From Lunatimonas salinarum (GTDB taxonomy: Bacteria; Bacteroidota; Bacteroidia; Cytophagales; Cyclobacteriaceae), in assembly GCF_017811155.1 (NCBI RefSeq), contig NZ_JACVCV010000002.1:1-64000 (forward strand): 64,000 nt of DNA, given 5' to 3'. Position numbers and translations under genes: made by a program. The notes beneath the pieces were generated by a model. The model saw nothing but the letters and a program-made list of their open reading frames with translations, did no database searches and had not been told where the DNA came from. How positions within the stretch are numbered: position 1 is the first letter of the stretch; every line of letters begins with the position of its first letter. This document shows positions 9,021 through 17,918 of the stretch, in pieces.

Positions 9021-10127
9021 ATGAAGAAATATATCAACTTGATTCTGCTTGCGGTGATAGCCATTTTCAGCAGCTGTCAGTCAGATGACAGCATCACCGT
9101 GGATGACCGCTTGTTAGGCGAGGAAATAACCTTCTCTCACATCAACCCACGAACGGGAGCACCCTACACCGGAAACGACGACCGCCCCTATAACGAGTTT
9201 CAGGATTTCTACCGAAGCAATATGAACGTGGAACTCGACATCGAGTCCACCTACGAAATCGAACGCATTGAAGTAGTGAGTCTGTTAAAGCGCGAACTGT
9301 TGGAGACTTTACAGGTAAACGGTACAAGTGCCAGCTTTTCCCACCCGGTAGCAGACCTAAACGTGCCGTTTGCCCAAAGCTCTCCACTCCTCTTTCACGT
9401 ATATTTCAATGATCGGGGAGTGAAAGGTTTTGACTATCCCTCCATGAAGTCCTTTACCTACCTGGTAAGTGACGATGTGCCCTCTCCAGTGAGCTTTAAG
9501 CGCGCGGATGGTTCCATCACGGAAGTCAAGACCACCACCATCAATGTGGCTAGCCTTGCACCCGCACCCCAAAATGGCGGCATCATTGCCACCTTCAAGC
9601 CAAACGAGATTTCCTGCTTGCAACTGGAAAATGCCAGCTACCTGAAATTTGGCAATAATCGGAGCTTTTCCTTCAGCTTTTGGTTCCGTTCAGACCACAA
9701 TGTAAGCGACCCGGCCATGATCGGCACCATGAACTGGAACAGCTCGAACAACACCGGCTGGGTGTTGGCTTACCGACGCGGTAACCTTCGGCTCGTGGCA
9801 GGGGAAGCCGGCGTAGGAAAGGTGGATTTTGCCGAGCCGAGTGAGGGTGAAGGCGGAACCCCTTGGATGACAGGCCAATGGCATTTTGTAACCTGTGTGC
9901 TAGACCGTGCAGGCACTGCTGCCATTTACGTGGACGGGCAACTAAGTGCCGAACGACCCATGACCCAAACCAATCTGGACAATGATAACCCCATTTACAT
10001 CAACCAAGATGGTACCGGAACCTACGGAGACCGACTAGGTGCAGCGTATAGAAAAATCGTCATCTACGACTATGCCCTATCCCCTCAGCAGGTCGCTTCC
10101 GAATTTGAAGCTTCAAAAATCAATTAA
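9021..10127 (+). CDS. Surface lipoprotein: DUF1735-like N-domain plus LamG/concanavalin domain
   Basis: I place the start at the ATG at 9021 (MKKYINLILLAVIAIFSSC), which gives a proper lipoprotein signal; an in-frame GTG at 9000 would only add seven residues before it. The first ~160 residues look like the beta-sandwich domains found in surface glycan-binding proteins of Bacteroidota. The C-terminal ~190 residues form a LamG-type jellyroll (SYLKFGNNRSFSFSFWFR, GQWHFVTCVLDRAGTAAIYV, RKIVIYDYALSPQQV). It follows SusD by about 70 bases and probably belongs to the operon as an auxiliary glycan-binding protein. No catalytic motif is evident. Confidence 0.8.
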   Translation: MKKYINLILLAVIAIFSSCQSDDSITVDDRLLGEEITFSHINPRTGAPYTGNDDRPYNEFQDFYRSNMNVELDIESTYEIERIEVVSLLKRELLETLQVNGTSASFSHPVADLNVPFAQSSPLLFHVYFNDRGVKGFDYPSMKSFTYLVSDDVPSPVSFKRADGSITEVKTTTINVASLAPAPQNGGIIATFKPNEISCLQLENASYLKFGNNRSFSFSFWFRSDHNVSDPAMIGTMNWNSSNNTGWVLAYRRGNLRLVAGEAGVGKVDFAEPSEGEGGTPWMTGQWHFVTCVLDRAGTAAIYVDGQLSAERPMTQTNLDNDNPIYINQDGTGTYGDRLGAAYRKIVIYDYALSPQQVASEFEASKIN

Positions 10128-10146
10128 ATAAACGTACATTTAAACC

Positions 10147-10184
10147 ACGGCGGCCTGCTGCGTGGCAGCGGGCCGCCGTATTTC
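10147..10184 (+). terminator. Strong hairpin after the SusCD operon
   Basis: A near-perfect inverted repeat (arms ACGGCGGCC-GCTGC and GCAGC-GGCCGCCGT around GTG) ends at 10179 and is followed by a short T-rich stretch. It separates the LamG lipoprotein from the phosphatase gene 19 bases further on, so the latter may be partly uncoupled. Confidence 0.7.
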
Positions 10185-10202
10185 TGATCGAATCTCCTTG
10201 CT

Positions 10203-12047
10203 ATGTTGCACGTATTGACACGCGATAGTCTTCTGATAATACACCTCTTTCTGTCCGGTCTGACGGGACTTGCACAGGGAGAAACAAAAATCCACAGCCA
10301 CAACGACTATATCCGGAATGCACCCTTTTGGGAAGCCTATGCAAACGGTCTGGAATCCATTGAAGCAGATGTCATCCTGATGGACGGCGAACTATACGTG
10401 GCTCATGAAAAAGAAAGTATTTCAAAGGAGCGGACCCTAAGAAGCCTTTACTTGGAACCGATTCGCCAAGCATACGCACTCCACATTCAACAACGGAAAC
10501 CTTTTCAACTACTTATCGACATCAAAACCGAGGCTTATTCCACCCTAAAAATCATACAGGAGCAGCTCGAAGAGTATCCGGAAATTTTCGGTATAAACGG
10601 ACAGAAAGCCATGGCCACCGCGGTCATTTCCGGAAATAGACCCAAACCGCAGGATTACCAAAAATACCCTGATCACATTTTATTTGACTATCAAAGTATC
10701 ACCGAAACGGCCAACCTGCCACTGGAAAAAATCGCACTTTTTAGCCTGAGTTTTCGGGGCTTTTCAGACTGGAACGGCAAGGGCCGCCTCATTGACGAAC
10801 ACGAAGAAAACCTCCTAAAGGCCATTGCTGTGGCACATTCCTTCGGAAAACCCTTCCGCTTCTGGGCTACCCCCGACAGCAAAACCGCATGGAAAGCCCT
10901 CAAAGAGCTTGGAGTGGATTATATCAACACCGATATGCCCTTCCAGGCCCGGGAATACCTCTCCACCTTGGAAAACCGCCTTTACATTAGCCCCAACGTT
11001 CGAGAAATTTACACACCCACTTTTGCAACCGACGGCATCCAAGCGCCCGTAAAGAACGTAATCCTGCTGATCGGAGATGGATTCGGCCTCGCACCCTTTG
11101 CCGCTGCAATGTATGCCAATCAAAACCAACTGAGCCTGGCCACGCTACGCCATGTAGGACTGATCAAAACCCAATCTGCCGATGATTTCACCACCGACTC
11201 AGCGGCGGCGGGGACCGCACTGGCCTCCGGACAAAAAGTCAAAAACAGAAGCGTGGGGGCTCTGCCTGACGGATCTCCGGCACAAAACCTGCCGGAGTAC
11301 CTGCAACGCTATCGGTTTCAAACGGGCATCGTTACGACAGATAACGTAACGGGAGCCACGCCAGGGGCGTTCTATGCACATCGGACAGAAAGGGATCTCA
11401 TCCAGGAAATCGCCAGTGACCTCCCCAAAAGCCCACTCAATCTCTTTATTGGAGGAGGAAAAAGTGATTTTTTACGCTATGGAAACCCCGAACTGGAAAA
11501 CTTGGAAAAGGCAGGATTTCAACTGGTCCATCGCTTGGATGACGTGGCGGAAAATCCCGGTCAACGGGTTGGGTATTTCGCCTCAAATCATCATTTGCCG
11601 AAGGTATCTCAAGGGCGAAAAGGCTTCCTGAAGACGGCCTTAGGCGCATCCGTATCCTTCCTTTCCAAGAAAGATCTTCCTTTCTTTCTAATGGTAGAAG
11701 GAGCCTATATCGACTCAGGTGGACATGCCAACGATCCTGAAATGGTGATAGAGGAAGGGATCGATTTCGATGAGGCTGTAGCCGAAGCCTTACGATTTGC
11801 AGACGAAAATGGGGAAACCCTGGTAATCATCACGGCCGACCACGAAACCGGTGGCATCACCCTACCACAGGGAAATATTGAAAAAGGGCAGGTAGAACTG
11901 GAGTTTTCCACCCAAGACCATACCGGAATCCTCGTGCCTGTATTTGCCTATGGGCCCCACGCCGACAGCTTTCAGGGCGTATACGAAAACACCGAAATCT
12001 TTCACAAACTCCTGGAAATCGTGGAGCAATATGTAGATGGGAATTAA
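10203..12047 (+). CDS. Fusion: PLC/GDPD-like domain plus alkaline phosphatase
   Basis: This 614-residue exported protein joins two hydrolase modules. After a short hydrophobic leader (HLFLSGLTGLAQG), residues ~30-265 resemble the TIM-barrel of PI-PLC/glycerophosphodiester phosphodiesterases, with KIHSHNDYIRNAPFWEAY, GLESIEADVILMDGELYVAH and LLIDIKTEA. Residues ~275-610 are a PhoA-type alkaline phosphatase: VILLIGDGFGLAP (metal site), TDSAAAGTALASG with the catalytic Ser, VTGATPGAFYAHR, GAYIDSGGHANDPE, TADHETGG and DHTGILVPVFAYG. Metal-binding and nucleophile residues all look present. A plausible role is release of phosphate from phosphodiester- or phosphate-substituted glycans or lipids in the periplasm. 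The substrate is inference. Confidence 0.85.
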   Translation: MLHVLTRDSLLIIHLFLSGLTGLAQGETKIHSHNDYIRNAPFWEAYANGLESIEADVILMDGELYVAHEKESISKERTLRSLYLEPIRQAYALHIQQRKPFQLLIDIKTEAYSTLKIIQEQLEEYPEIFGINGQKAMATAVISGNRPKPQDYQKYPDHILFDYQSITETANLPLEKIALFSLSFRGFSDWNGKGRLIDEHEENLLKAIAVAHSFGKPFRFWATPDSKTAWKALKELGVDYINTDMPFQAREYLSTLENRLYISPNVREIYTPTFATDGIQAPVKNVILLIGDGFGLAPFAAAMYANQNQLSLATLRHVGLIKTQSADDFTTDSAAAGTALASGQKVKNRSVGALPDGSPAQNLPEYLQRYRFQTGIVTTDNVTGATPGAFYAHRTERDLIQEIASDLPKSPLNLFIGGGKSDFLRYGNPELENLEKAGFQLVHRLDDVAENPGQRVGYFASNHHLPKVSQGRKGFLKTALGASVSFLSKKDLPFFLMVEGAYIDSGGHANDPEMVIEEGIDFDEAVAEALRFADENGETLVIITADHETGGITLPQGNIEKGQVELEFSTQDHTGILVPVFAYGPHADSFQGVYENTEIFHKLLEIVEQYVDGN

Positions 12048-12052
12048 TTGGA

Positions 12053-12096
12053 TAAGCCCACTTGGGGAGATTTTAAGGTCCCATCAAGTGGGCTTA
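12053..12096. terminator. Convergent hairpin between phosphatase and response regulator genes
   Basis: The arms TAAGCCCACTTG (12053-12064) and CAAGTGGGCTTA (12085-12096) are perfectly complementary, and the inner GGGA/TCCC extends the stem. It lies between convergent genes and could end transcription from either side, though the T-tract is weak. Confidence 0.55.
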
Positions 12097-12208
12097 CAAG
12101 GGCAGACATTAAAATTAGCCCCGCATGATCGCCATAAGTCAGTTCCAATCCCATTCCTATTTAACGAGGTGGAAAGATCAATCAAAAGGGTACTGGAAAC
12201 CAGTTTAC

Positions 12209-12571
12209 CTATCGTTCCTGCAGCGCTCTGTGAATTTCATCAAAATTTGCTGGCTTCATAAAATATTGGCTTATTAACCCTGAATCCAATGCCGCTTGAA
12301 TCTTTTCATCAATTTCAAACCCGGAGAGCATGAAAAACCTTTTGTCTTTAAACCTTTTTGAAGCCTCACCAATAAACTCAAGCCCATCCATTCCGGGCAT
12401 TCTCATATCGGTAATAACAAATTTCAGGTCCGGTTCTTGATTTAGAATCTCTAAGCCCAAAAGTGCATTTTCAGCTGTATAAACCAGATACTCAGTGCCT
12501 AGGATTTTTTTTAAGATTAATAGGTTGATCGGCTCGTCATCCACACATAGGACTTTTCTGGTTGCATTCAT
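12209..12571 (-). CDS. Single-domain response regulator (receiver only)
   Basis: The 120-residue product is a CheY-like receiver with no output domain. The acidic pair is at D11-D12, the phospho-acceptor at D55 (FVITDMRMPGMDG), the switch Ser at S83 (FFMLSG) and the invariant Lys at K106 (FMKPAN). Its ATG overlaps the stop of the histidine kinase by 4 bases (ATGA), so kinase and regulator are co-translated and almost surely form a pair. With no DNA-binding domain it must act by protein contact or pass phosphate on. Confidence 0.92.
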   Translation of the reverse strand: MNATRKVLCVDDEPINLLILKKILGTEYLVYTAENALLGLEILNQEPDLKFVITDMRMPGMDGLEFIGEASKRFKDKRFFMLSGFEIDEKIQAALDSGLISQYFMKPANFDEIHRALQER

Positions 12572-15500
12572 ACGTTTTTTGATTTGGGGACTTTAATACT
12601 AAAGACTGAACCTTCATTTACCTTTGAGGAAAACAACAATTGTCCCTCATGCTCGCGGATTATCGAATTGGCAATTGACAAGCCTAATCCTGTGCCCTTG
12701 CCAGGTGGTTTTGTGGTAAAAAAAGGATCGGCTATAACACCAAGATACTTATCTTCAATCCCACAGCCATTATCTTCAATAGTTATATGAACGAAACCGT
12801 TGCTTAAACGTGTTTCGATTATAATTTTACCTTCAGTATCAATGGCATCAATAGCATTTGCTAACAGATTTAGAATTGCTTGATGAAGCTTTCCATCATT
12901 ACCTCGTATAGAGACTGACGATTCGGTAAACTTTTTTACAATCTCTATCCTATCCTTAGTCTTGTTATGCAGCATTAATAGACAATCGTCAATTACCTGG
13001 TGAAGATCGCAATCTTCCTCTCTTTCCTTATCGGTTCTGCAAAATAGGCTAAGACTTTTAACAATACCAATTGCCCTATCAGCTCCGGTTTTAATCCAAC
13101 TTAAATATTCTTTTAATTCTTTCTTGTTGCACGCTTCCTTCGATTCGAAATCCTGCAATATAGCCGTATAACCACCTACAATATAGTTTAGCGGATTATT
13201 TAATTCATGTGCTACGCCTGCAGTCAACACCCCTAGTGAAGCCATTTTTTCGGATTGAATCAATTGCGTTTGCGCTTCCTTTAGGGTGTTGAGGGCCTTT
13301 TCTCGTTCATCTGCCAATTTCATTTCCCTGGACACATCCCAATTGGTCCCATAAATTTCTATGGGATTTCCCTTATCGTCATACGCCAGTTTTCCTTTGG
13401 CTCTAATATGGGATATATCACCCGTTGTGTGCCGAACTACCCGAAACAAAGAATCAAACTCGTTGTTTTTTTCAATTGCTTCATTTAACTCTTTGACTAC
13501 CCTTTCCTTATCTTGGGGATGAAGACTTGACTCCCAAGCCTCATAAGCTCCGGAAAAGCTATTTTTATCAAGACCATAAAGGTCATACATAATAGCATCC
13601 CACGCCAAGGACTTGTTTATGATATCATAGCGCCAGACACCCGATTTGGAATGTTCCGCTGCCAGCCAATACAATTCCAATTCTTTTGAAAGCTCTATGG
13701 CTTTTTTGGCTCGCTCCTCAACCAATTTCTCTAGGCCTCTATTAAGCTTTTCCAGCTCCAGCTCCGCTATTCTTTGTTGTGTTATATCCAATCCTATGGA
13801 GTCCCAAATTACGCTACCGTCAATTTGCAATGAAGGCACTCCCCGCATATCCACCCATTTTACTCTACCATCAGGGAATTGAAGACGATGTCTAAATTTC
13901 CATAGACAAAGGTCTTTTGCCGACGCCTGTATGGTAGCGGCATATTCTTTCAGGTCATCTTTATGAACTCTGTCCCATAACAATTGATTGTTGGACAGAG
14001 CCTCTTCCGGTGAAACTTCAAATAATTCACTTGAACCATTACTTATATAAAGTAGCTCATCGGTACCATTTGGGTAAATCTTGTACCGTAACACAATTCC
14101 AGGTAAATTATTAGCGATATTAAGGTACCTTCTTTGACTTATTCCTAGTTCATACTCAATATTTTTTTGCGCAGTAATGTCTAAAAGCACACCACTGTGA
14201 ACGATATTTCGTTGGTCATCTTGAACACCATGTGAAAATCCCTTAATCCACACCGTATGGCCACTTTTATTTATAGCCCTGAACTCAGCAGTCCAATACG
14301 AATCGTCATAATTAGCCTTAAAAATAGAATGTATCGTTTTTTCATAGTCATCAGGATGGATACAGGAAAAGAGAAAATCAACATCTTGCAATTTTTCTTT
14401 GGTATACCCTAAGAGGTCTTGAGATCGATCACTGATGAATGGCATAGCGTAGGTGCCGTCATTATTTAATCTAAACTGATAGATAGTTCCGGGAACAGAA
14501 TTGGTTATTTCCTTGATTTTTTGCTCAGCTTCCTTCCTTTCCCGTTCGGTTTTTCTTTTATCGGTTACATCGATTAACGTAGTTAAATTGAGATTTTTAC
14601 CTATTCGCTTTATATAGTACTCTACGATTCTTATTTCTCCATCCTTTCGTTTAACTTCAATCTCCCCTGCTTCCTCTTCCTCCTTACTATCATTTTCTTT
14701 CAACTTGCTATTGAGGCAGATTGGATCCTTCTCTATTTTTATCACCGCGGATTCCGATATGGAAGTTAGCTCCTCGTAGGAATATCCGAGAAGATCGCAG
14801 GCCTTTTCATTTGCATCTTGATAATTCCCATCATCATCTGCTAAAACCTTTGCTACGCTGGCATGCTGGAATAGGGCCTTAAACTTTTGCTCACTTTCCC
14901 ATAACGCTTCTTCCGCCTCCTTTCGCTTCGTGATATCTATAAATGAAGTGGGGTAAATTTCATTTCCGACTTCATCATAGGCAATGCGTGCGTGCATTAA
15001 TATATCAAATTGGCTTCCATCTTTTCGTTTAGCTTTAAACTCCAATATGGACTCTCCGTTCCTTCTAAGTTCATCTACCATGCGGTTCCTCACCATCGGA
15101 TCCACCAAGTGGGGATCCAGCGAAGTACCGACTATTTCTTCGGCACGATCATAGCCAAACATCCTACCGAAAGATTTATTGATATAGATGATCTTTCTTT
15201 CGCAATTCAATATAAAAAATCCATTTAATGAATTATCGATGGCCTGACGCAGCAATTCCAGTTGTCGATCCTTTCGTTTCGACTCTGTGATATCATTTCC
15301 CATAGAGACAAAGTATTCTCCCATCGGAGTAGTTGTCATGCTCAGGAATTGATCAGTCGGTTCGAAGTATTCAACCCACTTGATGGGCTTATTGGTTTTG
15401 AAGGCCAGTTGTATTCTCCGCATGAATTGAGTCGTCGCGTCATACTTGAAAATTTCATTGGTAGTCTTGCCGATGACTTCTTCTTTCGTTTTATCCCAGG

Positions 15501-15756
15501 ACTTTAGGGCCGCAGGATTTGCATCTACCAATTCCCAGGTGACAATTTCGCCATTCTCGTCTCGTACCAACTTCCATTTATGGACTTCATCTCCAAGGTT
15601 ATTAAAAAGATACCGATAGTTCTGATTACTTAAATTTAATTGAGACTCCAACAAAAAACACCGCTGTTCAGACGCTTTCAATTTGTCTTCAAGCAATTTT
15701 ATTTGCGCGTTTACGCCTTTTGCATCCATTGGTGTTTTTTTAATGGCCTTGGGCAT
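12568..15756 (-). CDS. Multi-PAS sensor histidine kinase
   Basis: This 1062-residue kinase has no predicted membrane segment and should be cytoplasmic. A short coiled coil (residues ~15-40) is followed by about six PAS/PAC units, each recognisable from blocks such as GNEIYPTSFIDITKRK, LNLTTLIDVTDKRK, IVHSGVLLDITAQK, VIWDSIGLDITQQR and PIEIYGTNWDVSRE. The dimerisation/phosphotransfer helix contains LTAGVAHELNNPLNYI with the phospho-His, and the HATPase domain shows the N box (HQAILNLLANAIDAI), DNGCGIEDKYLG and GKGTGLGLSIANSII. It belongs to the class in which tandem PAS domains sense small molecules, redox state or light. The signal cannot be inferred. The coupled receiver protein is its likely partner. 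Confidence 0.93.
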   Translation of the reverse strand: MPKAIKKTPMDAKGVNAQIKLLEDKLKASEQRCFLLESQLNLSNQNYRYLFNNLGDEVHKWKLVRDENGEIVTWELVDANPAALKSWDKTKEEVIGKTTNEIFKYDATTQFMRRIQLAFKTNKPIKWVEYFEPTDQFLSMTTTPMGEYFVSMGNDITESKRKDRQLELLRQAIDNSLNGFFILNCERKIIYINKSFGRMFGYDRAEEIVGTSLDPHLVDPMVRNRMVDELRRNGESILEFKAKRKDGSQFDILMHARIAYDEVGNEIYPTSFIDITKRKEAEEALWESEQKFKALFQHASVAKVLADDDGNYQDANEKACDLLGYSYEELTSISESAVIKIEKDPICLNSKLKENDSKEEEEAGEIEVKRKDGEIRIVEYYIKRIGKNLNLTTLIDVTDKRKTERERKEAEQKIKEITNSVPGTIYQFRLNNDGTYAMPFISDRSQDLLGYTKEKLQDVDFLFSCIHPDDYEKTIHSIFKANYDDSYWTAEFRAINKSGHTVWIKGFSHGVQDDQRNIVHSGVLLDITAQKNIEYELGISQRRYLNIANNLPGIVLRYKIYPNGTDELLYISNGSSELFEVSPEEALSNNQLLWDRVHKDDLKEYAATIQASAKDLCLWKFRHRLQFPDGRVKWVDMRGVPSLQIDGSVIWDSIGLDITQQRIAELELEKLNRGLEKLVEERAKKAIELSKELELYWLAAEHSKSGVWRYDIINKSLAWDAIMYDLYGLDKNSFSGAYEAWESSLHPQDKERVVKELNEAIEKNNEFDSLFRVVRHTTGDISHIRAKGKLAYDDKGNPIEIYGTNWDVSREMKLADEREKALNTLKEAQTQLIQSEKMASLGVLTAGVAHELNNPLNYIVGGYTAILQDFESKEACNKKELKEYLSWIKTGADRAIGIVKSLSLFCRTDKEREEDCDLHQVIDDCLLMLHNKTKDRIEIVKKFTESSVSIRGNDGKLHQAILNLLANAIDAIDTEGKIIIETRLSNGFVHITIEDNGCGIEDKYLGVIADPFFTTKPPGKGTGLGLSIANSIIREHEGQLLFSSKVNEGSVFSIKVPKSKNV

Positions 15757-16213
15757 AGCTAGTGTCCGGCAGGAGGTTTACTATACACGAAGTAGGACTG
15801 ACATCATCTTGGAGTGTGAATTACCTAATTTCTGGCTAAATTACCACAAATAAAAATCATTCATTGGGTAAACGAAAAAAAACAACTCAGATACGATGGT
15901 CCTTCACGGCCAAGCAGGAGAGTATCTCCTCTGATTGCCCCATTTTCTGGATGTAAGGGTCTACTATTGGACTAAAAGCAAATTTTCTAATCGCTCCTAA
16001 CCCATACTTTATGGGGCTTTTGGACAAGGACAAAAACCGAGTGATGGGAAAATCCATCTGTGATTTTTCCGACAAGAAGGACCACCGGCACTTTTCAATC
16101 CCGAAAGATGCGTCTACTGGGCACCCCGCGAAGCTTCTAACCACCAGATCACATAACCTATCGAAGTGCAGGCTGACCCCGAAATTCCGCCGCGCTCCAC
16201 TTCGGTGTAACTC
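15757..16213. other. Gene-free stretch, probably promoter region plus decayed sequence
   Basis: The first ~120 bases upstream of the kinase are AT-rich and should hold its promoter. From 15890 to 16200 the base composition changes and short open frames exist on both strands, but none resembles a known protein and none has a convincing start. I read it as remnant sequence. Confidence 0.4.
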
Positions 16214-16759
16214 TTATTCATCCAATTTCTCAAAGCATTTATATACGGATGTTCTGATTGCCTTTTTATAAATTTCATCAATATAGTCATTACTAGCATC
16301 TGATGATTTAACCTCAAAAAAAGCAGTTGATGAACAAAACCTTATAACATTATCCTTCTCATTTAATAACTCAATTTTTGTATCAAACTGAACATATTCT
16401 CTCTCATGAAACGTATGAGCAGAAAACTCTTGATATCCAATCAATATATAACAATTAACTTTAATTTCTTCTTCGCTGTTTGTGAAATAAGACCTTATCT
16501 GATTTTTAATCAACTGATTATGTTCTTCGGACAAGATAGGCGAAACTTTATCAAATTGACCTGGAAAAGAAATCACAGGTATTTTTATTTTCTCATCTGT
16601 GATATTCGACCTTTTATCAATAATATTAAGCCCTGACACGTTGCCAGATAGGGAAACTTTATTAGTTTCATAATTTTGATTTAAAATTGAATATTTAGAC
16701 ACACAACTTGAAAACATTGACACTGCTATCAATATAAAAATTATCTTAAATAGTTGCAT
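16214..16759 (-). CDS. Hypothetical lipoprotein
   Basis: A 181-residue protein with a lipoprotein signal (IFILIAVSMFSSC). The mature part is mixed alpha/beta with no motif I recognise; the segment SYFTNSEEEIKVNCYILIGYQEF and the end EIYKKAIRTSVYKCFEKL suggest a compact periplasmic domain. The gene is much more AT-rich than its neighbours and stands alone between gene-poor stretches, which suggests later acquisition. The upstream 60 bases are AT-rich and may hold its promoter. No function is proposed. Confidence 0.6.
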   Translation of the reverse strand: MQLFKIIFILIAVSMFSSCVSKYSILNQNYETNKVSLSGNVSGLNIIDKRSNITDEKIKIPVISFPGQFDKVSPILSEEHNQLIKNQIRSYFTNSEEEIKVNCYILIGYQEFSAHTFHEREYVQFDTKIELLNEKDNVIRFCSSTAFFEVKSSDASNDYIDEIYKKAIRTSVYKCFEKLDE

Positions 16760-17376
16760 AGCTTATTAAATTACTTTTAATCTGTTTATAATTTGAATAT
16801 GCATTTATCTCATCCTTAAGAAACAGTATTTACGATGCCCGTTCGAATATTGGGCAATTGGTTCACGAAGAGGGGTCTACGTACTGTTTTCATAAATCTT
16901 AGCGGGGTTCGTGAATGCTGCCGCATTACAGTAGCCTCATCACTCGTTCATACTAGCTATCGTCAGCACCTTTCGGCTTTCATTCCGCTCCATCAGTACT
17001 CAACCAAAGGGATCATTGTCCCCGTTTTTCCTGCCCTCTCACCGCCTAATTGTTTCCCAGATGTGCAACGCAAGGTAGTTTGCGGATGATTCCTATTATC
17101 TTTAGCGGAATCCGCGATTCGCTAACGCTTAATTGATGGCTGCCCCCTGACTGCGTCAGGGTATCGGAGTGCCTCTCTATTGGTCACCCAATAGTCCTCC
17201 ATCCATTTCAAACCATTCAGCCCCCATTCAAGTTACAGTGGGGATTCAGCTTGGAGACGGCGGGCTTTCGAATCCGTTCTCTTCCAACCTACTCCTAACC
17301 TATTAAAGATAGTAAACTGTCAATTTACTTGGAACCGCCCGCTGTCTTCCAAGCTGATGTTAGCGAAAGTTGCTTT
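16760..17376. other. Gene-free, apparently structured non-coding stretch
   Basis: No plausible gene is seen between the lipoprotein and the VapC remnant. An open frame at 16835-17089 (plus) has no recognisable content. Two nested inverted repeats stand out: TTCGCTAAC at 17118-17126 against GTTAGCGAA at 17359-17367, and TCAGCTTGGAGACGGCGGGC at 17246-17265 against GCCCGCTGTCTTCCAAGCTG at 17337-17356 (one mismatch, one extra base). These could be ends of a small non-autonomous element or a folded RNA. Nothing decides between them. Confidence 0.4.
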
Positions 17377-17535
17377 TTATCTTTTTACCCAGTTTTCAAT
17401 CTGGATACCAGAGATTCTTTAAAACTCTTTCAAATTTTCTGTCACCATTATTAGGTCTTTTTGTATTGCTGTACATCCAATCAATAGGTCAAAATCACTG
17501 ATCTGCAAGCCTATGGATTTTAATCAGGCTTTCTC
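17377..17535 (-). pseudogene. VapC-type PIN-domain toxin, C-terminal remnant
   Basis: On the minus strand one frame reads SIGLQISDFDLLIGCTAIQK, then DLIMVTENLKEF, a TAA stop, then RISGIQIENWVKR and a final TAA. This is the typical C-terminal third of a VapC PIN ribonuclease: the acidic ISDFDLLIGCTA motif, the MVTENLKEF block and the IENW ending. The stop sits where the family has Lys or Ser (AAA to TAA by one change). A TGA just upstream and the missing N-terminal half show the gene is dead. No VapB partner is visible nearby. Confidence 0.65.
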
Positions 17536-17846
17536 TTTTCCATATAAGTAATTTGCGCTAAAAATCGTAATTATAACGCAGGATTACCTAATCTTTTTCC
17601 AGGAATAACCAAAAGCCAAACCGCTTCGCAACCTGCCTTCGGGCAAGCAGCACCCCCCTTCCACAGCTCCTGACCTACATCCGGAAAAAAAAATGGGGGA
17701 CGTACTCCGCCGAAATCAGGCCGGATCCGATAAATCACGGAAATGCCTACCACCATCACCCATCGCTCGCACAACCCTTTCACTCGCTTACGCAATAAAT
17801 ACCCAGAATTACGGAAGCTGCATCCCTTTATTGGAAAAAAAATCCG

Positions 17847-17866
17847 TACTTTGTGCAATCGATTGC
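17847..17866 (+). promoter_or_regulatory. Candidate promoter box and LacI-type operator for uxaC
   Basis: A TACTTTG word resembling the Bacteroidota -7 box lies at 17847-17853. Directly after it, 17855-17866 is the perfect palindrome GCAATCGATTGC with a central CG, the hallmark of LacI/GalR-family operators. A repressor bound there would block initiation of the uronate isomerase gene, 52 bases downstream. The regulator itself is not in the window. Confidence 0.55.
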
Positions 17867-17918
17867 CTAGTCCCGCTAGGCTACCAATGCAGGGATTACT
17901 GTCTCACAACGCGAACAC

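Noticed and set aside
12568-15756. Hybrid histidine kinase
   Set aside because: The kinase ends after the HATPase domain; the receiver is a separate gene overlapping by 4 bases.
16835-17089. 84-codon plus-strand frame as a gene
   Set aside because: Unusual composition, no motif, no start context, and it lies in sequence with inverted repeats and decay; kept only as non-coding.
17118-17367. Integron attC site
   Set aside because: The GTTAGCG/CGCTAAC pair is suggestive, but it does not match the GTTRRRY consensus and no integrase or cassette array is present.
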